NCBI RefSeq assembly: GCF_004916905.1 | Contig: NZ_SDLV01000010.1 | Coordinates: forward strand, 124,001 to 188,000 | Reading direction: 5' to 3' | DNA from: Chryseobacterium candidae | GTDB lineage: Bacteria; Bacteroidota; Bacteroidia; Flavobacteriales; Weeksellaceae | Length of the DNA stretch: 64,000 bases | Shown: positions 43,859 to 52,276 of the stretch, in pieces | Numbering within the stretch: the first letter of the stretch is position 1 | Layout of the letters: every line of letters starts with the position of its first letter | Position numbers and translations under genes: made by a program | Notes under the pieces: model-generated | The model's input: only the letters and a program-made list of their open reading frames with translations | Told to the model about the DNA's origin: nothing | Database searches by the model: none

Positions 43859-44182
43859 ATGGATTTACGAGATCAATTGAAGAATCTTTTTCCTGATCAT
43901 GAAGAGCAGGATTTTGAGATGCCTGAAGAACAATTCAAGCAGAAAGAGCCTTTGGTATGCAAGTTTGAGAAAAAAGGGAGAAATGGTAAGCCTGTAACGA
44001 TTGTTGAAGGCTGGGAAGGCAGCGAGGAAGACCTGAAAAAAATCTCAAAGAAAATAAAAACCACCTTGGGTATAGGCGGCTCTGAGAAGGATGGAACGAT
44101 TATCATTCAGGGAGATAACCGTGATAAAATAATGAATATCCTTAAAGAAATGGGATATAAAACCAAACGTGTTGGCGGATAG
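43859..44182 (+). CDS. SUI1/YciH-type translation initiation factor
   Basis: This 107-residue protein has a SUI1 (eIF1-like) domain at ~35-105: KKGRNGKPVTIVEGWEG, then LKKISKKIKTTLGIGGSEKDGTIIIQGD and the C-terminal MGYKTKRVG. The acidic N-terminal 30 residues are variable. Bacterial YciH binds the 30S subunit and can influence start-codon choice. It ends only two bases from the convergent leucine-rich repeat gene, and no terminator is visible in between. Confidence 0.9.
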   Translation: MDLRDQLKNLFPDHEEQDFEMPEEQFKQKEPLVCKFEKKGRNGKPVTIVEGWEGSEEDLKKISKKIKTTLGIGGSEKDGTIIIQGDNRDKIMNILKEMGYKTKRVGG

Positions 44183-44184
44183 TT

Positions 44185-45084
44185 CTAGAAATAGATCTGG
44201 GTTTCCGGCAGTAAGGTTTTTAAATTCTCAATGGTAGATTTTTCTATAGGGTTTCCTGTGAGAATCAATGTTTTCAGCTTTTTAAGTTGTTTGATTTCTA
44301 CAGGAATATCTTTCAGATTATTATTGGCCAGATTCATGCTGACGATATTTTTCAGCCCTTTTACTTTGGGTGAAATTTCTGTGATATGATTTCCGCTTAC
44401 ATTCAGAAATTCAAGATTCTTTGCTTTGAAAAGATTCTCAGGGAGTTTTATGATAGCGTTCTGCTGCAGTTCAAGATATTTTAAATTTTCAGGAAAAGAC
44501 AGGTTTCCAAGATCATTGATCTGATTATCTGAAAGGTTCAAAAATTTCAGGTTTTTGATCTGATCAAGTTTGTCTGCAATAAAGCTGATCTGGTTTCCCT
44601 GAAGATTGATTTCTTCCAGTGCGGGAATTTCCATAAGGGCTTCCGGAAAGGTATTTAGATTATTGGCATCAAAATGTACTGCTCTTAATTTCTGAAGTTT
44701 TGCAAGATTGGGATTAATGCCTGTCAGACTGTTCAGATTCATTGAAAAGGTAGTCAGTTTCTTCAGATTGCCTACCTCATCCGGAATATATTTAATGCTG
44801 TTTTCATTCACATTTAATATTTCCAGTTCTTTTAGGGCAAAGAGTTCGTGATCCATTTTCTCAAGCTTATTCGCCATAATATTCAAAAAGAATAATGAAT
44901 CCAGTTTTACAATCTGAGGAGGAAGGTTAAAAAGACCTTTTTCTCTGAAACTCATACTATAGACTGTTTTTTCACTATTTAAAGCATCTTCAATATTGGT
45001 AAACGTAGGATACTTCACCGGATCAATCTGTGCTTTAACCTGTGAAAGGGAGATCATGGAAATCAATAAGAAAAGCTTTTTCAT
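44185..45084 (-). CDS. Secreted leucine-rich repeat protein
   Basis: The ATG at 45084 gives a signal peptide (MKKLFLLISMISLSQVKAQ) and ~299 residues; the longer frame needs a TTG within the upstream terminator. About nine leucine-rich repeats of ~23 residues follow (for example LKFLNLSDNQINDLGNL, LEFLNVSGNHITEISPKV), giving a solenoid for protein binding. It is periplasmic or surface-exposed. No catalytic domain and no T9SS tail are seen. Confidence 0.85.
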   Translation of the reverse strand: MKKLFLLISMISLSQVKAQIDPVKYPTFTNIEDALNSEKTVYSMSFREKGLFNLPPQIVKLDSLFFLNIMANKLEKMDHELFALKELEILNVNENSIKYIPDEVGNLKKLTTFSMNLNSLTGINPNLAKLQKLRAVHFDANNLNTFPEALMEIPALEEINLQGNQISFIADKLDQIKNLKFLNLSDNQINDLGNLSFPENLKYLELQQNAIIKLPENLFKAKNLEFLNVSGNHITEISPKVKGLKNIVSMNLANNNLKDIPVEIKQLKKLKTLILTGNPIEKSTIENLKTLLPETQIYF

Positions 45085-45090
45085 AAACAT

Positions 45091-45126
45091 AAAAAGGTCT
45101 GCCGGCAACCCAAGCTGCCGACAGAC
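45091..45126 (-). terminator. Terminator of the PhoX-like gene
   Basis: The arms GTCTGCCGGCA and TGCCGACAGAC pair with one mismatch; the minus strand then reads CTTTTT. It separates the PhoX-like gene from the LRR gene, whose ATG is seven bases further on. Confidence 0.75.
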
Positions 45127-45142
45127 AAGAATTATAAATAAT

Positions 45143-47293
45143 TTATTTCTTTACAAGTTTAACTGTTTTCTGGAATCCTCCTTCTGCTTCAATATTTAAA
45201 ACCAAAACTCGCGATCCTTCCAACTGTTGTGTGAAATCAAGGTCCAATGCTTTGTTGGTTCCGTTGAACTTCTTGGTGTAAACGATTTTCCCATCCATGC
45301 TGTAAGCTGTTACAGAAATATCTTTCAATCCTTTTACAGAATTGATTTTCACGATTCCTGAGGTTGGGTTTGGTGCTACCGTTACTGTATTTTCTTCAAT
45401 TTTGCTATCAACAGTTCCTAAAGTTCCTTCAGTTCCAAGGTTATTTTTAAGGGCAATTACAATTGTTGCCGATTTCCCTCTGTAATCAATCGTATTCCCT
45501 GTAGCATCCACATCGGTAGAGATCGTTGAATCCGGATGCTGAATAGAGAAGAAACCAAATTTGTGATCTGGTGTAAATGTAAGTCCTGTAGGTTCTGCAC
45601 CTGCCGGCATAGAAGCAAATAATCTTACTTTAGGGTTGGCCTGCGTATGATCAGGAGCAATGACCCAGATATAGTTTTTACCTCCATCCTGAAGCACCCA
45701 AAGGTTTCCAAGTTCATCGAAAGTAAGGTTGTCATTTCCGTCTCCCCAGGCTTCAGACTTCGTTCCCTGAGCTGTATTGAAAGAATATACAGAAGAACCT
45801 CCTCCTACAAATGTTTCTACCTGAGACGCTGTAGTTCCGTTATCCTGCAGACGATATACCCTGTCTAATCCTTTGGCTGTAAAATAGATCTTTCCGTCTA
45901 ACGGACTGATGTCCACGTCTTCTACTCCATTGAATTTTGTACCCAAAGATTGTGCAAGTGATGCGGTATTGTTCTGGTCTGCTTTCATTTTGTTTGGAAC
46001 CTGAACCCATGTTGCCGTAGTTCCTGCCGGATCTCCCGCTGCAGTTAATCCCTGATCTAATTTTAAAACATAAAGATTTCCGGAAGAAAGATCATTGGGA
46101 GTATCCATTACATATTTGTATACCATGTGAGTTCCGCCGTCTTCTCCATAGTAAGCTATAGTTCCTGCATTATTAATTACTACATTTTCGTGGTTCATGA
46201 TTCCCATCTGCCAAAGTTTTCCTTTGGAACCATCAGTATTTTTAGAAATAACCTGTGCTGTTGCAGGATCAATTTCCACTAACCATCCGTAGTCTTTGTA
46301 CCCGTCATTATTCACATCATTAGATGTAACAGATTCTTCAGCTGTCACCACAGTTCCCCATGGCGTAATTCCTCCTGAGCAGTTTCTGATGGTTTGTACC
46401 AAACTTGGATCTGAAAAACTTACGGCTCTTGATTTTGTCAGCTGCCAAAGCTTTGAAGTTGCATTATAATTAATTTCGGCCATGGTAACTCCTCCAGGAT
46501 TCGTTTCATGGTTTACCGAAAGATATCCGTTGGTACTGCTTCCTGTTTTTGGAACGTAGCCGGTAAAGTCATTCTGACCTCCTACCATTCCTCCTCCTTC
46601 AGTATAGCTGTCTCCTTCTTTTAAAATAAGCTGATATTTATGCTCCGCAGGGATAATTAATTTATTGGTTTGTGCTGTAGGAACAATTGAAGTAAAGCAG
46701 CTGATATGTGTTCCGTTACAAGCTACAGGTGTAGTTGTATTGGTGGTTGTTTTCAGATAAGCATCAATTCTTAAATCTGAGCTGGTTGTACTTCTGTTGT
46801 GTAATTCAATAGAAAATCTGTTGACACCGTTTACAAATTTTGATTTTGGAATGGAGAAAATATTATAAACACTCTCTGCTGCTCCATCTATAGTAGTACT
46901 GGAGAAAGTATTAAATGTAACAGCACCTGCAGGCATATTATCTCTTACAACTTCTTCTCCGTTAAGATATACAATAATACCGTCATCTCTCATTACTCCA
47001 AGTTCCATAGTATCGGAAAGTGTTGAAAGATCTACTGTAAAATCTTTGGCGAAATAAGCTGTAGTAAGCCCGGAATTGATGGTAGTCGTTACCGGATCTC
47101 CATATCCTAAGGGACCGTTTCCGGTTGTCCAGGTTGAAATATCATATGTTGCAGCATTCCATCCTGCCGGCTGAGCCTGGTTGTTATCTTTATACTTCCA
47201 TGACGCATTCTTATTGAATATCAGAGTCTGCGCCTGAATACCAGAACCGGCCAGTATGGCCAACGCTCCCACTGTGAGTAATTTTTTCTTCAT
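45143..47293 (-). CDS. PhoX-like (DUF839) secreted protein with T9SS sorting domain
   Basis: This 716-residue protein has a signal peptide (MKKKLLTVGALAILAGSGIQ). Residues ~22-185 look like a jelly-roll or phosphodiester-binding module (WNAATYDISTWTTGNGPLGYG, then LGVMRDDGIIVYLNGEEV). The central ~200-620 is PhoX-like: YLSVNHETNPGG, CSGGITPWGTVVTAEES, MNHENVVINNAGTIAYYGED. The last ~70 residues (VAPNPTSGIVKINSVKG onward) are a type A T9SS sorting domain, so the protein is exported through the type IX system and cleaved or anchored at the surface. Phosphomonoester hydrolysis is the likely role; metal ligands were not checked one by one. Confidence 0.85.
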   Translation of the reverse strand: MKKKLLTVGALAILAGSGIQAQTLIFNKNASWKYKDNNQAQPAGWNAATYDISTWTTGNGPLGYGDPVTTTINSGLTTAYFAKDFTVDLSTLSDTMELGVMRDDGIIVYLNGEEVVRDNMPAGAVTFNTFSSTTIDGAAESVYNIFSIPKSKFVNGVNRFSIELHNRSTTSSDLRIDAYLKTTTNTTTPVACNGTHISCFTSIVPTAQTNKLIIPAEHKYQLILKEGDSYTEGGGMVGGQNDFTGYVPKTGSSTNGYLSVNHETNPGGVTMAEINYNATSKLWQLTKSRAVSFSDPSLVQTIRNCSGGITPWGTVVTAEESVTSNDVNNDGYKDYGWLVEIDPATAQVISKNTDGSKGKLWQMGIMNHENVVINNAGTIAYYGEDGGTHMVYKYVMDTPNDLSSGNLYVLKLDQGLTAAGDPAGTTATWVQVPNKMKADQNNTASLAQSLGTKFNGVEDVDISPLDGKIYFTAKGLDRVYRLQDNGTTASQVETFVGGGSSVYSFNTAQGTKSEAWGDGNDNLTFDELGNLWVLQDGGKNYIWVIAPDHTQANPKVRLFASMPAGAEPTGLTFTPDHKFGFFSIQHPDSTISTDVDATGNTIDYRGKSATIVIALKNNLGTEGTLGTVDSKIEENTVTVAPNPTSGIVKINSVKGLKDISVTAYSMDGKIVYTKKFNGTNKALDLDFTQQLEGSRVLVLNIEAEGGFQKTVKLVKK

Positions 47294-47318
47294 TTTTTAT
47301 TTTATTTATTAGACTTTG

Positions 47319-47326
47319 CAAAACTA
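47319..47326 (-). promoter_or_regulatory. -7 element (TAGTTTTG) for the PhoX-like gene
   Basis: A minus-strand TAGTTTTG lies 25 bases before the ATG at 47293. Confidence 0.4.
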
Positions 47327-47618
47327 TTTTTTTAGAACTTTTCCTCTGTTAATAGGATTTTAAATCTAAATCACCCAATATTAACTTATCAAAAACCTAA
47401 TGTTAATGGGATTAATTTTGTGTTAAGTAATCCGGGATACGAGGTGCGGGATCTCGGGTTGGGAGCGAAATGCAATTATTTTATTTACTAATTGTTACCA
47501 AACAAGATCTATTTAACACGATAAATCTGCCAGAAAAGAGAAATTTTTATTCGAAACATGAGTATTTTAGAAGATAATTTATTTTAAAAACGAGTTTTAT
47601 TCTTATCTCTTAAAACTT
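47327..47618. other. Intergenic stretch without a gene
   Basis: No coding frame was found. Around 47440-47470 there is a GC-richer GGGATACGAGG/CGGGATCTCGGG text, related in words to 48160-48200. It may be a decayed repeat. Confidence 0.4.
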
Positions 47619-47626
47619 TATATTTG
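47619..47626 (+). promoter_or_regulatory. -7 element (TATATTTG) directly before the XRE gene
   Basis: TATATTTG is followed by TTATT and the ATG at 47632, giving an almost leaderless layout. An internal ATG at 47647 is an alternative start that would leave a short leader. Confidence 0.5.
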
Positions 47627-47631
47627 TTATT

Positions 47632-48042
47632 ATGATTGACACAGCTATGCAAAACAAAAAAATACATCAGGGCAGAAATATTAAACGTTTCCGTGAAATG
47701 CTTGGTATCAAACAGGAAGCTTTAGCTTTTGAATTAGGTGACGACTGGAATCAGAAGAAAGTCTCTCTTTTGGAACAAAAAGAAATTGTAGAGTCTGATG
47801 TTTTGATGCAGGTAGCTCAGATTTTGAAGGTTCCGGCAGAAGCGATTGAGAATTTTGATGAAGAACAAGCGATAAACATTATTTCTAATACAGCCTCTTT
47901 TGATAATTGTCAACAACCAGCCTTTTTTAATAACCAACCCACATTCAATCCCCTTGACAAAATGGTTGAACTTTATGAGCGTATGCTAAAACAACAGCAG
48001 GAAATGATTGATAAGCTGGAAAAGCTGATCCAAAACAAATAA
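47632..48042 (+). CDS. XRE-type helix-turn-helix protein
   Basis: This 136-residue protein (131 if the second ATG is used) has an N-terminal XRE helix-turn-helix (IKRFREMLGIKQEALAFELGDDWNQKKVSLLEQKE, residues ~18-52) and a C-terminal coiled coil (MVELYERMLKQQQEMIDKLEKLI) for dimerisation. It resembles small flavobacterial regulators often seen as stand-alone genes. Its target is unknown. A long, very stable terminator hairpin follows. Confidence 0.85.
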   Translation: MIDTAMQNKKIHQGRNIKRFREMLGIKQEALAFELGDDWNQKKVSLLEQKEIVESDVLMQVAQILKVPAEAIENFDEEQAINIISNTASFDNCQQPAFFNNQPTFNPLDKMVELYERMLKQQQEMIDKLEKLIQNK

Positions 48043-48072
48043 AAAGACAGGTTGAGCCAATCTGTAAAGCTT

Positions 48073-48137
48073 TAGGCTAAATTTTGAAACCTTCATAGAT
48101 CACATCTATATAAGTTTCAAAATTTAGCCTATTTTTT
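48073..48137 (+). terminator. Long structured terminator after the XRE gene
   Basis: Perfect 18-base arms (48073-48090 and 48114-48131; TAGGCTAAATTTTGAAAC and its complement) enclose an inner six-base stem ATAGAT-CAC-ATCTAT. Six T follow. This is unusually long for a terminator. Confidence 0.85.
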
Positions 48138-48210
48138 ATTAAAACCATATCATTCCTACCGAATCCCGGTCTTCAGAAACCCGAAACCCCGAATCTCCAT
48201 CTTCTCACTC

Positions 48211-48235
48211 TCAAACCCTCAAACCCTCAAACTCC
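48211..48235. repeat. TCAAACCC tandem repeat at the end of the peroxidase gene
   Basis: The eight-base unit TCAAACCC occurs twice, followed by a third partial unit, immediately after the minus-strand stop at 48238. Similar C-rich text is present at 20990-21055 before copA. Confidence 0.6.
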
Positions 48236-48237
48236 AC

Positions 48238-50067
48238 CTACTTCGCTTTACTCACATCCGTAAGAGCATTCAGAAAGGCGATAATCTGCTTCTTTTCTTT
48301 TTCGTTGAGGTTTAATTTATCCGGTGCCAGCGTCTGGTTTTTAATTTTTAATCCTAATCCTTCTCCGCCGCCTTCATTATAAAAGTCGAGAACATCTTCC
48401 AGGGTGTTGAAAGCTCCGTTATGGAAATAAGGTTTTGTAAGCGCAATATTTCTAACGGTTACTGTTTTGAAAGAGTAATCATAAATCCATGATTTTTCTT
48501 TTTTTACCGGGCTGTTTCCTCTTCCCAAATCTTTGTCAAGTTCCACAGGAAGCTGTTTGATGGGTCTGGTAGTTATTCCCAGTACTTCGGATTCATTTTC
48601 ATTAAAAAACGGAGGTACCAATCCGGAAAAAGTGGGTGCAAAATGACAGGTTGCACAATTGGCCTTTCCCATAAACAGGTTGAATCCTTTTTTCACATCA
48701 TCGGAAACATTTTTTTCATTCCTCATAAAACGGTCAAAATCGCTGTCAAATGAATAGAGTGAAGCCACGTAAGAACTTAAAGCTTTTGAAAAGTTTTCTT
48801 TGCTTATTCTGCCATCTTTGAAGGCATTTCGGAATGCTTTTCTATATTCTGGTTTTGTTTTTAATTTCTGAATAATGCTTTCATAGCTTGTATTGAATTC
48901 CTGCTCATTATAGATGACATGTTCTGCCTGCTGCTCAAGGTAAAAGGCACGAAGATCATAGAAAAATCTTTTGGCAAAAACAGCATTATACAGAGAGGGA
49001 GAATTCCTCAGAACCGTCTTCCCTTCTACATTGCTTTGTGATTTTGCTTTAAGATCTATAAAAGCATTTTCCTGAAGGTGGCAGGTTGCACAGCTCATTT
49101 TCCCATTACCGCTTAAGTTCTGATCATAGAAAATAGATTTTCCTAGTTTACGGAGTTCCGGGTTATCTTCCGGGGACTTCAGTAAAGTATAAAAATAAGG
49201 ATCTAAAAAGTTGCTGCTGAAAAAGTTTTTGCTGCCCGCATTCCAGCCTGAAAATTCTTTAAGATCGTCCGGTCTTCCGTCCCATTTCCCCAACTCTTCA
49301 TATAAAGGTTGTATATATTTTTTATAAAACTCAATCCTGTCAAAGGTTTCAAAATCGGTATTTTTTGAAAGGTAGTTAATTGCTTCTGTTAAAGTTTGAT
49401 TGGCTTTCTGAGTATTATAATTTTTAAAATAAAGATCATCATTAATATACTTCTGCATTCCCGAAAGAGCATGGCTTGTCTCCTCAGAAATATTAAGAGA
49501 ACCCGGTGTATCAAAGCCTGAGACTCCAAGCGAGTAGATCCTGATCAGCTCTACACGTAAAGGCAATGTTTTGTTGTTTCCTTTGCTCAATCCATTTTTT
49601 AAAGCACTTAGATAAAATCTGGAATAACTGTTGTATAAAAAGGCGGTAATGGTTTTGATCTTTTCTTTCTCGTTTCCTGCCTCTTCTGAAAATATCAGTT
49701 CATCAAGCACCTGCAATCCTTCAGGAGGAAGTGTATATGCGGATGTTCCCGCTGCTTCAATATGGAACAATGGCGCTGCGTTAAGGTGGGTTTTTGTAAA
49801 TTCCGGATAATGGTAAGCAATGTAGAATTCTATTTCTTTGAATGAGTTTCTTGTACTGCTCAGGGATTTCTGCAGTTCTTCTATAGAAATACGGTCTTCA
49901 GAGAACTTATCAACATCTGATTTCAGCTGTTCAAGCTTCGTTTTAAAGTTAGACAACCCTTTATTGATAAATGTATTTTCGCTTTCTTTTCCTTTATAAA
50001 CAGGATTAAAAGACATTACTGCAAATCCTATCAGAAGGACAATTACAAGCAGTGGATAAGCTCTCAT
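48238..50067 (-). CDS. Di-haem cytochrome c peroxidase/MauG family protein with long N-terminal domain
   Basis: This 609-residue protein has an N-terminal membrane/signal segment (PLLVIVLLIGFAVMSF). The C-terminal half (~300-605) is a di-haem peroxidase with CATCH at 326-330 and 471-475 and the ends FHNGAFNTLEDVLDFYNEGG and FLNAL typical of the family. The N-terminal ~270 residues (helix-rich, PPEGLQVLDELIFSEEAG) are not part of ordinary peroxidases and faintly recall imelysin-type domains. It reduces H2O2 or oxidises a partner protein in the periplasm. Its substrate and the role of the N-terminal half are unknown. Confidence 0.85.
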   Translation of the reverse strand: MRAYPLLVIVLLIGFAVMSFNPVYKGKESENTFINKGLSNFKTKLEQLKSDVDKFSEDRISIEELQKSLSSTRNSFKEIEFYIAYHYPEFTKTHLNAAPLFHIEAAGTSAYTLPPEGLQVLDELIFSEEAGNEKEKIKTITAFLYNSYSRFYLSALKNGLSKGNNKTLPLRVELIRIYSLGVSGFDTPGSLNISEETSHALSGMQKYINDDLYFKNYNTQKANQTLTEAINYLSKNTDFETFDRIEFYKKYIQPLYEELGKWDGRPDDLKEFSGWNAGSKNFFSSNFLDPYFYTLLKSPEDNPELRKLGKSIFYDQNLSGNGKMSCATCHLQENAFIDLKAKSQSNVEGKTVLRNSPSLYNAVFAKRFFYDLRAFYLEQQAEHVIYNEQEFNTSYESIIQKLKTKPEYRKAFRNAFKDGRISKENFSKALSSYVASLYSFDSDFDRFMRNEKNVSDDVKKGFNLFMGKANCATCHFAPTFSGLVPPFFNENESEVLGITTRPIKQLPVELDKDLGRGNSPVKKEKSWIYDYSFKTVTVRNIALTKPYFHNGAFNTLEDVLDFYNEGGGEGLGLKIKNQTLAPDKLNLNEKEKKQIIAFLNALTDVSKAK

Positions 50068-50080
50068 GAATTTTTAGCGG

Positions 50081-50088
50081 CAAAAGTA
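50081..50088 (-). promoter_or_regulatory. -7 element (TACTTTTG) for the peroxidase gene
   Basis: A minus-strand TACTTTTG lies 13 bases before the ATG at 50067. Confidence 0.45.
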
Positions 50089-50301
50089 TTGATCTGATGT
50101 TATCTCAGTTTTAATAGCAGATTAAATAATGTTTATATTTCTGATAACATATTTTTTACTAATTTTAAACCCCGAAATCAAATTCATTATTCTAAAGAAA
50201 CGGTTCTTCGAAATACCGAAAAAAATAATGGCGGGAGATTATTGGGAGAGGATATTTTTAATTTAAATTCAACACATCAAAAACAAAAAAATATACATAT
50301 T

Positions 50302-51156
50302 ATGCTAAACAAACTTGCTGCCTCAGAACTTGTTCTGAATGAAGACGGAAGTGTATACCATCTGAATCTTTTACCTGAAGATATTGCTGACAAAATCATC
50401 CTTGTAGGTGATCCTGACAGAGTGGCAAAAGTTTCAAAATACTTTGATACCGTAGAAATCAAAAAAAATAAAAGAGAATTTTATACGCATACAGGAACGC
50501 TTCGTGGAAAAAGAATTACCGTAATGTCTACCGGTATCGGAACTGAAAACATCGATATCGTAATGAATGAACTGGACGCTTTGGTGAACATTGACCTTCA
50601 AAACAAAAAATTCAAGACTGAACACAAAGCTCTGGAACTTTTCCGTATGGGAACTTGTGGAAGCGTAAACCCGGATGTACAGGTAGACAATATGCTGGTT
50701 ACTCAGAATGTTGTAGGTTTGGACGGACTGATGCACTTCTATCAGGATTACAACTTCGAAAATGAGTTTTCAAAAAGCTTTATGGAAAAATTCCCTTACG
50801 AAAGAATCAAGCCAATGCTTTATTTCTCAGACTGGGCAGAAGAAATGGGAGAATATTACAAAGATGCCAAATACCACGGAAATACGGCAACATTCCCGGG
50901 ATTCTATGCTCCACAAGGAAGACAGCTTCGTTTAAAGGCAGTAGATGATCAATTCCTGGAAACATTGAATGACCTGGGAATTACCAATTTCGAAATGGAA
51001 ACCTCTGCGATCTATGCTCTTTCAAAATTATTAGGACACAAAGCCATTACCGTAAACAACGTTATTGCCAACAGAAGACGTGGAGAATTCTCCGCAGACC
51101 ACCATGCTTCTGAGAAAAACCTTATTGAATGGGTATTAGAAAGAATTATTAAGTAA
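50302..51156 (+). CDS. Nucleoside phosphorylase (uridine phosphorylase-like)
   Basis: The ATG at 50302 gives 284 residues; the longer frame begins with TTG and has no family text. The protein has the PNP_UDP fold: DKIILVGDPDRVAKVSKYF, VMSTGIGTENIDIVMNELDAL, FRMGTCGSVNPDVQV and FEMETSAIYALSKLLGHKA, whose ETS segment binds ribose. It phosphorolyses nucleosides (uridine or purine) for salvage in the cytoplasm. The exact nucleoside is uncertain. A clean terminator follows. Confidence 0.88.
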   Translation: MLNKLAASELVLNEDGSVYHLNLLPEDIADKIILVGDPDRVAKVSKYFDTVEIKKNKREFYTHTGTLRGKRITVMSTGIGTENIDIVMNELDALVNIDLQNKKFKTEHKALELFRMGTCGSVNPDVQVDNMLVTQNVVGLDGLMHFYQDYNFENEFSKSFMEKFPYERIKPMLYFSDWAEEMGEYYKDAKYHGNTATFPGFYAPQGRQLRLKAVDDQFLETLNDLGITNFEMETSAIYALSKLLGHKAITVNNVIANRRRGEFSADHHASEKNLIEWVLERIIK

Positions 51157-51175
51157 TTATTTTATTTATATAGAT

Positions 51176-51207
51176 AAAAACTCCGGAAACTGTTTCCGGA
51201 GTTTTTT
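51176..51207 (+). terminator. Terminator of the nucleoside phosphorylase gene
   Basis: The stem AAAAACTCCGGAAA/TTTCCGGAGTTTTT with a CTG loop is followed by a T run. Confidence 0.92.
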
Positions 51208-51268
51208 GTTTCTTATCCATCCAGCTTTCCATTCCGATTTCCAAATACCGGTTTTTAAAAATAACATA

Positions 51269-51290
51269 GAGATTCCTGCAGAGTGACAAA
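51269..51290. repeat. Fragment of a GATTCCTGCAGAGTGAC-type repeat
   Basis: GAGATTCCTGCAGAGTGACA resembles a short intergenic motif seen in many Bacteroidota genomes, related to the CACCCTGAGCCTGT motif at 24072. It is intergenic, before the Rossmann protein stop. Confidence 0.35.
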
Positions 51291-51329
51291 GGGGTTTAAA
51301 GAAATTCTGGAGGCAAAATAAATCAGGTA

Positions 51330-52091
51330 TTACAAATGAAACGTTCTCGGATCCGGATACTGAAATACATAGTTCAGCTCTGAAACCAACTTTGAAGACA
51401 GAACCTTCTTCCCTTTCACCTCAAGCTCTTCATCTTCCGTTATATTTTTCTGAGCATTAATCACCTGACTTTTTGCTGGATGAATGGGAGCTGTAACATT
51501 ATATAGTTTTGATTGAGTTTTCTTTTCAATCATTTCAGAAATAATCCCGCTGATATCTGCATAATGAATATGATTTACCGCATGATCCAGATTACTAATA
51601 TTATAGTTTTTCAAAAGCCTGTTATCTCCCATCAGACCACCAAGCCTTAAAATATTAAGCTGCGGATATTTATTTCTCAGCATTCTTTCACCCGGTACAT
51701 TCTCCCAAGGAATATCTTCTTCTGTAAATTCTTTGGGAAAATCTGGATAAACACCCGTAGAACTCATGAGGAACATCTGTCCTTTAAAATCTCCGATAAA
51801 TGATGACAAATTCTGAATCCGGTTGTACAAAGAGCTTACACAGCATCTTTTTTCAGAAATATGGACTGTAATAATCAAAACATCAATATTTTCAATATCT
51901 GACCATTGAGAATAAGGCTCTGTGAGCTGATAATCCGGGAAAGAAGCTATTACCGTATGGATTCCTTTATTATTCAGCTGATCTGCTTTGTTTTCTGTTG
52001 TGGTTGTTGCTGATAAAACGTATTTTCCGGATAAGGAGGATGCTATTCTCTCTCCCAGCCATCCATACCCTATAATTCGTATTTTCTTCAT
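51330..52091 (-). CDS. NAD(P)-binding Rossmann-fold protein (epimerase/YeeZ-like)
   Basis: This 253-residue protein begins with a dinucleotide-binding loop (IRIIGYGWLGERIASSL). It continues with extended-SDR-like text: MFLMSSTGVYPDFP, ERMLRNKYPQLNILRLGGLMG and HYADISGIISEMI. The usual YxxxK catalytic pair is not evident, so it may bind rather than transform nucleotide sugars. The reaction is unknown. Confidence 0.78.
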   Translation of the reverse strand: MKKIRIIGYGWLGERIASSLSGKYVLSATTTTENKADQLNNKGIHTVIASFPDYQLTEPYSQWSDIENIDVLIITVHISEKRCCVSSLYNRIQNLSSFIGDFKGQMFLMSSTGVYPDFPKEFTEEDIPWENVPGERMLRNKYPQLNILRLGGLMGDNRLLKNYNISNLDHAVNHIHYADISGIISEMIEKKTQSKLYNVTAPIHPAKSQVINAQKNITEDEELEVKGKKVLSSKLVSELNYVFQYPDPRTFHL

Positions 52092-52123
52092 ATTTCAGAG
52101 AAGATTTTCATTTTTTAATAACA

Positions 52124-52131
52124 CAAAAATA
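52124..52131 (-). promoter_or_regulatory. -7 element (TATTTTTG) for the Rossmann-fold gene
   Basis: A minus-strand TATTTTTG lies 32 bases before the ATG at 52091. Confidence 0.4.
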
Positions 52132-52276
52132 GTCTATTTACCCATGTACAATATCTTATTCAAACAAAATTCAGATAAGTAATCCCCGGGGCAAGCCCAC
52201 GAGGTATTTAAATGCGCCTAATTATTAAAATTATATAACTAACAATAAACTTCACTAAATTCTGAATAAAAAGCAA

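Noticed and set aside
48211..48235. TCAAACCC repeat as a CRISPR remnant
   Set aside because: Units are eight bases and directly adjacent with no spacers; no cas genes are in the window.
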